From positions 1-64,000 of the forward strand of contig CAVSQL010000019.1 of assembly GCA_963730065.1 (NCBI GenBank): a stretch of 64,000 nt of DNA, in the 5' to 3' direction. This DNA is from UBA9676 sp963730065 (GTDB lineage Bacteria > Actinomycetota > Actinomycetes > Streptosporangiales > Streptosporangiaceae). Positions 60,355 through 64,000 of the stretch are shown here, piece after piece (positions within the stretch are counted from its first letter, which is position 1; each line of letters opens with the position of its first letter). A model generated the notes under the pieces. It ran no database searches. It had not been told where the DNA came from and saw only the letters and a list, made by a program, of their open reading frames with translations. The position numbers and the translations under genes are program-made.

Positions 60355-61113
60355 TCAGCTCGCCCCGTCCTCGAGCTTGGAAAGGCGCCGCTCGAACATG
60401 GTGATCACATCGTCCCGCCGCGCATGTGCCTTCTCGTACTCGAGCAGAGCCTGCACACCGTCGGCGTCGAGCCCCCGCAGCCGGGCGCGGAGAGAGGGGA
60501 CCGACAGGTCGTCGTAGCCCGGGATTGGCTTGGTGGCGGCTGGCTTGGCGGTGGACGGCGTGGTGGTGGCCGGCTTGGTGGTGGCGGCTGGCTTGGTGGT
60601 GGCCGGCTTGGTGGTGGCGGCTGGCGTGGTGGCGGCCGGCGTGGTGGTGGCCGGCTTGGTGGTGGCGGCTGGCTTGGTGGTGGCTGGCTTGGCAGCGCCT
60701 GGCTTGGTGGTGGCTGGCTTGGCAGCGGCTGGCTTCGTGCGGGCCGCTGGCTTGGGGGCGGCGGTGGACTTCGCCGAGGTGGCTGCCTGGGTGGTGGCCG
60801 GCTTATGGGCCGTCGGCTGGGCGGCGGTGGGCCGGGCACCAGCGGTGCCGGACTGCGCTGCCGCGGGCGGGGCAGCGGGCGCAGGACGCTCGCGGAGCTG
60901 CGTGACGTTGCCCGTGCCATTCGCAGGATGCGGCGGCGACTGCGCCGGGCCGGTCCCGTCCTGGCCGGCCGGAGCCGACGATGCGGGGTGCTCCTGCGCC
61001 TGGGCCCGGATCTTGTCCACGGCCATCAGCAACTGGCCGATTCCGGCGAAAACCGCGCGCAGCACCACAGCCGGGGCCTCTTTAATGCGGTCGGTGACCT
61101 GCGGGATGGGCAT
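60355..61113 (-). CDS. Lipid-droplet-associated protein with KPAATT repeat
   Basis: The 252-residue protein has three parts. The N-terminal amphipathic region IPQVTDRIKEAPAVVLRAVFAGIGQLLMAVDKI matches the actinobacterial lipid-droplet-associated family. A repeat of about 110 residues (80-190) consists of Lys-Pro-Ala-Thr units. A conserved C-terminal helical domain follows (IPGYDDLSVPSLRARLRGLDADGVQALLEYEKAHARRDDVITMFERRLSKLE). Family members lie next to ispH and xseA and coat triacylglycerol droplets in rhodococci. The histone-H1-like repeat suggests nucleic-acid or membrane contacts. GGGAG precedes the ATG. Confidence 0.78.
   Translation of the reverse strand: MPIPQVTDRIKEAPAVVLRAVFAGIGQLLMAVDKIRAQAQEHPASSAPAGQDGTGPAQSPPHPANGTGNVTQLRERPAPAAPPAAAQSGTAGARPTAAQPTAHKPATTQAATSAKSTAAPKPAARTKPAAAKPATTKPGAAKPATTKPAATTKPATTTPAATTPAATTKPATTKPAATTKPATTTPSTAKPAATKPIPGYDDLSVPSLRARLRGLDADGVQALLEYEKAHARRDDVITMFERRLSKLEDGAS
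60525..60760. repeat. In-gene tandem repeat of 15/18-nt units
   Basis: On the plus strand, units GTGGTGGCCGGCTTG and GTGGTGGCGGCTGGCTTG alternate about a dozen times, encoding the KPATT and KPAATT repeats on the minus strand. The number of units is likely to vary between strains. Confidence 0.8.
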
Positions 61114-61346
61114 ATCGTGATCTCCCTACGTGCTTGCCTGGGCGTGCCATCGCGCCCTTGCTGCGTCCCCCGGCGTGGAGCGCGCGAGTGGCCGGTGCCG
61201 CGGTGTGCTTACCTTAGTTCCGCCCAGGACATACCGCACGCGCTGGCGGGCACGGGGCATGCCGCTGGTGATGGCCGCCGTCATTGCGCCAGTCTGCCAC
61301 CGCCCCGGCGTGCCACCATGCCGGTTCGGCCGCGCAGGGCTCCCCT

Positions 61347-61352
61347 TACCAT
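61347..61352 (+). promoter_or_regulatory. Leaderless -10 box (TACCAT) of ispH
   Basis: TACCAT is 7 nt before the ATG at 61360. It overlaps an alternative in-frame ATG at 61351, which argues against that start. Confidence 0.55.
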
Positions 61353-61359
61353 GAGAAGC

Positions 61360-62316
61360 ATGCCTGCGACGACCCGACGCGTCCTGCTCGCCAAGCCCCG
61401 GGGCTATTGTGCCGGGGTCAACCGTGCCGTGCAGACCGTCGAACTGGCGCTGGAGCGTTACGGTGCCCCGGTCTACGTGCGCAAGCAGATCGTCCACAAC
61501 AAGCACGTGGTGGCGACGCTGGAGAAGCGCGGGGCGGTATTCGTGGACGAGGCGGCGGACGTGCCTGAGGGCGCGGTCATCGTCTTCTCGGCACACGGGG
61601 TCTCGCCGCAGGTCAGGGATGAAGCCGAGCAGCGCAACCTGCACACCATCGACGCCACCTGCCCCCTGGTCACGAAGGTGCATAGCGAAGCACGGCGGTT
61701 CGCCACACAGGGGTATGACATCCTGCTCATCGGCCACGAGGGCCACGAGGAGGTCGAGGGGACGACCGGTGAGGCGCCGTCGCACATCTCCCTGGTCGAC
61801 GGGCCCGGGGGCGGCGCCGAGGTACAGGTGCGCGACCCCGCCAAGGTCGTCTGGCTGTCGCAGACCACGCTGTCGGTCGATGAGACCAACGAGACCGTCG
61901 CCGCGCTGCGGGAGCGGTTCCCGACGCTGGCCGACCCGCCCAGCGACGACATCTGCTATGCCACCCAGAACCGGCAGGCGGCCGTGAAGCAGATCGCGGC
62001 CGAGTCAGATGTGTTCATCGTGGTGGGGTCGCAGAACTCCTCCAACTCGGTGCGGCTGGTCGAGGTGGCGATCGACGCCGGCGCCCGCGCGGCCTATCTG
62101 GTGGACGACGCCGGGTCGATCGACCCGGCCTGGCTGGCGGGCGCGAGCACGGTCGGGCTGAGCAGCGGCGCGTCTGTGCCGGAGGACCTGGTCGCCGGCG
62201 TCCTCGAGCATCTCGCCCGCCGCGGCTTCGACCATGTCGAAGAGGTCGAGGCAGTGGAGGAGCGGATGGTCTTCGCGCTCCCGGCCGAACTGCGACCGGC
62301 CAGGCCCCCGCGCTAG
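61360..62316 (+). CDS. ispH: 4-hydroxy-3-methylbut-2-enyl diphosphate reductase
   Basis: This [4Fe-4S] enzyme is the last step of the MEP isoprenoid pathway, making IPP and DMAPP. It has 318 residues. Cluster cysteines are in KPRGYCAGVNRAV, IDATCPLVTKVH and ICYATQNRQ. Substrate motifs are FSAHGVSPQVRD, LIGHEGHEEVEGT, WLSQTTLSVDET and VVGSQNSSNSVRLVEVA. The start at 61360 (MPATTRR) fits a leaderless transcript from TACCAT. The TAG stop lies inside the left CTAG of the 107-bp mini element. The gene is divergent from the lipid-droplet-type gene. Confidence 0.96.
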   Translation: MPATTRRVLLAKPRGYCAGVNRAVQTVELALERYGAPVYVRKQIVHNKHVVATLEKRGAVFVDEAADVPEGAVIVFSAHGVSPQVRDEAEQRNLHTIDATCPLVTKVHSEARRFATQGYDILLIGHEGHEEVEGTTGEAPSHISLVDGPGGGAEVQVRDPAKVVWLSQTTLSVDETNETVAALRERFPTLADPPSDDICYATQNRQAAVKQIAAESDVFIVVGSQNSSNSVRLVEVAIDAGARAAYLVDDAGSIDPAWLAGASTVGLSSGASVPEDLVAGVLEHLARRGFDHVEEVEAVEERMVFALPAELRPARPPR

Positions 62317-62419
62317 GAGCCTGCTGAATAACAGCTTCCGGCGAGAATCCACATGTCCTTGACCTGCGTGTTCCTTGATCCAAATAGATCGATTGCGGCT
62401 TTATTCAGCGCACTCCTAG
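62313..62419. mobile_element. 107-bp MITE-like element between convergent genes
   Basis: Terminal inverted repeats at 62313-62331 and 62401-62419 match at 16 of 19 positions (CTAGGAG, then CTGAATAA at the inner side). CTAG at both ends may be the target duplication. No coding capacity. The TAG stops of ispH and of the converging DUF6542 gene both lie in these CTAG ends. Confidence 0.7.
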
Positions 62420-63000
62420 CGGGCGCTGGGCGGCGCGTCCGATGCGGCCGGCGCGTCCGATGCGGCCGGGGCGGATGATGCGGTCGGCACAGGACGGGAA
62501 CTGGCTGCCGGGCTCAGGGGCCGGGGCGGCGCGTCCGCTGCCGCCGGGCCAGGGCGGGGACCGGCCGGGGGGCCAGGCTGGCGGCCGGGCCGCAGCTCTT
62601 CCGCCAGCTCACGGACGCGCTCGCGCAGGCCGCGCGACCAGGCGATGACCAGGCTCAGTGCCGTCCCGGCGAACAGCCACGGCGCCACTCCCGCCAGCGT
62701 GACCGCCGCCCCCTCGGCGGTGGCCAGCGCCACGTTCCCGGTCGCGGTCCCGGCCTTCACACCGACCAGCGCGATGCAGAACAGCAACGGCGGGGCGATC
62801 GTCACCATCAGCAGGTCGCGCGGCCGGACATAAAAGACAGCGGCGGCGCTGCCGGCGACGAAGGACGCCCCGGCCAGCACTCCCCATCCCAGCCAGGAGG
62901 CGCCGAGCAGGCCCAGGGCGAACACGGCCAGCATGCCCAGGACCGCCCCGCGCCCGGTGAGCCGGATCCCGGAGGTGTCCCGCAGCGCCTCCCCGGACAT
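62416..63000 (-). CDS. DUF6542 membrane protein
   Basis: This 194-residue protein has four membrane segments (GRGAVLGMLAVFALGLLGASW, GVLAGASFVAGSAAAVFYV, LLMVTIAPPLLFCIALVGVKA, VTLAGVAPWLFAGTALSLVIAW) followed by a Pro/Ala-rich cytoplasmic tail with repeated DAPAAS. It matches the DUF6542 proteins commonly encoded near ispH and xse genes in streptomycetes and relatives. Function unknown. The stop codon lies in the mini element's right CTAG, so the last residues may be recent. Confidence 0.82.
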   Translation of the reverse strand: MSGEALRDTSGIRLTGRGAVLGMLAVFALGLLGASWLGWGVLAGASFVAGSAAAVFYVRPRDLLMVTIAPPLLFCIALVGVKAGTATGNVALATAEGAAVTLAGVAPWLFAGTALSLVIAWSRGLRERVRELAEELRPGRQPGPPAGPRPGPAAADAPPRPLSPAASSRPVPTASSAPAASDAPAASDAPPSAR

Positions 63001-63122
63001 CCGTGCCCCCTTTCACACCGGTACGCCTTCAAGGATTCTCTCGCGCCGCGCTTGCGGCACGGGTCATTGAAACCGGCGTTTCGGCCAAGCCACCCGGCGT
63101 GTGGCAGCGGCAGGGTCAGCCG

Positions 63123-63836
63123 TCAGCGCCGGAGGGGGATTTTCGCCCGCATGATGCGGGGCAGCACCCGGCCGATGGGCACGAGCAGGATCCACGTGAA
63201 CGGCGCCACGCCCGGAGCGACGAACGCCACCGGGATCGACAGCAGGAAAACCACCGGGGTCGGCAGCAGCTGGGCTAGCTCATAGCGCCGGACTGCAGGG
63301 GAGATGCTGGCCGGGACCAGGCCCTTGGCATGGGTGGCGTAGAGCCAGACGCACAGCTCCACCAGGCCTGCGCCGGCCACGCATGCGGCGTAGAAGGCCG
63401 GGGCGGCGGGCGCCCTGGTGTTGCCCGCGAACAGCAGCGCGGTCGGGTAGGGCAGGAACGCGATCGTGCCGAGGAAGAGGAGGTTAAGGAAGATGAGCGA
63501 GCGATCCAGCGCGGTGATGTACCGGAAGAGGCGGTGATGGCCCATCCAGAACAGGCCGATCACCAGAAAGCTGATGGTGAAGCTGAGGATCTTGTTCTGA
63601 TCGTGACTAAGCTCCTGGGCGCTGTTCCTCACGACCTGGGGCACCCGGATATCCACCACCAGCAGGGTGATCGCTATGGCGAAGACAGCGTCGCTGAAGA
63701 ACAGTACCCGGTCGTATTCCAGGTTCCCCGCCACCGAGAGCGGGTTGAGCGCTGTGCGGGCACGCTGCGGGGCGCCAGCACCTACCCCAGGCGAGGCGTC
63801 GCCCGTCCCGGCCTTGGGCTCAGTGCCGTCGGTCAT
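63123..63836 (-). CDS. TMEM175-family potassium channel-like protein
   Basis: This 237-residue DUF1211 protein has six membrane segments. It carries the family motif RVLFFSDAVFAIAITLLVVDIRVP in helix 1 (the conserved FSD after Arg), then LSFTISFLVIGLFWMGHHRLFRYI. Prokaryotic TMEM175 proteins form tetrameric K+-permeable channels. The first 25 residues are a soluble low-complexity leader. It is a lone gene with 122 bp to the DUF6542 start. Confidence 0.88.
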   Translation of the reverse strand: MTDGTEPKAGTGDASPGVGAGAPQRARTALNPLSVAGNLEYDRVLFFSDAVFAIAITLLVVDIRVPQVVRNSAQELSHDQNKILSFTISFLVIGLFWMGHHRLFRYITALDRSLIFLNLLFLGTIAFLPYPTALLFAGNTRAPAAPAFYAACVAGAGLVELCVWLYATHAKGLVPASISPAVRRYELAQLLPTPVVFLLSIPVAFVAPGVAPFTWILLVPIGRVLPRIMRAKIPLRR

Positions 63837-63950
63837 CGCCAGCCGGACCTTTCATCCGTGACCCATCGTGACCGGGCCACCCGTCCGCGGCCGGGCCGGC
63901 TCATCCGCGCGCCGCCGGCCGGTGCGCGTCCGCCCGCTTCTGTTACCCAG

Positions 63951-63986
63951 CTTCGCTACGGTACCGGGCTTCGCTACGGTACCGGG
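63951..63986. repeat. Perfect 18-bp tandem duplication
   Basis: CTTCGCTACGGTACCGGG is repeated twice without a gap, each unit containing the palindrome CGGTACCG. It lies in the non-coding right margin (63837-64000), where no gene is seen. Confidence 0.8.
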
Positions 63987-64000
63987 CGCCGGTGAGCTCA

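Noticed and set aside
59833..61359. N-terminal extension of ispH through the lipid-droplet gene repeat (Gly/Trp-rich)
   Set aside because: It is antisense to the KPAATT repeat. IspH similarity begins only after 61360.

Overview
This 64-kb window is very GC-rich, with strongly GC-biased third codon positions, many GTG and TTG starts and many apparently leaderless genes. Together with the gene families present (DUF1707, DUF2637, DUF6542, IclR, lipid-droplet protein next to ispH, purK-purE-acyl-CoA dehydrogenase, glpX/fumarase/xse/ispH), this points to a filamentous high-GC actinomycete. A member of the Streptosporangiaceae or a close relative is my inference. No rRNA, CRISPR array or intact tRNA gene was found.

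Region 1 (1 to about 16,480) is accessory DNA. It holds transposase wreckage (IS5-type and NF041680-type fragments), a CCA-adding enzyme gene enclosed by inverted IS ends, one intact IS630-type element, two GNAT acetyltransferases and a YbjQ-like protein. It also has a detached permease C-terminal domain, a degenerate tRNA-Gly, a 3' half of tRNA-Ile, and a minus-strand conjugation module (DUF2637 membrane protein, VirD4/TraG-type coupling ATPase, two small proteins) beside a relaxase C-terminal remnant and a nucleotidyltransferase. Short paired direct repeats with an 11-12 bp pitch recur across it, and no integrase gene is visible. I read it as the decayed remains of several integrative elements.

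Region 2 (16,522-24,100) starts abruptly. It carries enoyl-CoA hydratase, HMG-CoA lyase, a small conserved protein and an acyl-CoA carboxylase beta subunit (a leucine/branched acyl-CoA set), then a two-component system and an NCS1 nucleobase permease.

Region 3 (24,181-42,027) holds purK, purE and a FadE25-type acyl-CoA dehydrogenase, which are normally neighbours in actinobacteria. Here a purine-degradation island of about 15 kb separates purE from the dehydrogenase. In order it carries 5-hydroxyisourate hydrolase, uricase, an IclR regulator (minus strand), a DUF6986 aldolase-like protein, hydroxypyruvate isomerase, tartronate semialdehyde reductase, glyoxylate carboligase, glycerate kinase, allantoicase, xanthine dehydrogenase FAD and 2Fe-2S subunits, 8-oxoguanine/guanine deaminase and the xanthine dehydrogenase molybdenum subunit. 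Together they take guanine and xanthine to urate and allantoin-derived glyoxylate, then to glycerate. A perfect 16-bp direct repeat (25,853-25,868 and 40,800-40,815) brackets the island exactly. Three promoter regions inside it carry the same double operator with identical 21-bp spacing, which predicts an IclR regulon.

Region 4 (42,076-64,000) is mostly chromosomal backbone: Nudix hydrolase, two paralogous secreted lytic transglycosylases, a frameshifted Ser/Thr kinase, class I fumarase, DUF3224 plus MarR, a MarR-ABC exporter operon, a DHA2-type MFS exporter, a DUF1707 protein, glpX, xseB, a frameshifted acyltransferase-SGNH gene, xseA, a lipid-droplet-type protein with a Lys/Pro/Ala/Thr repeat, ispH, a small MITE-like element, a DUF6542 membrane protein and a TMEM175-type channel.
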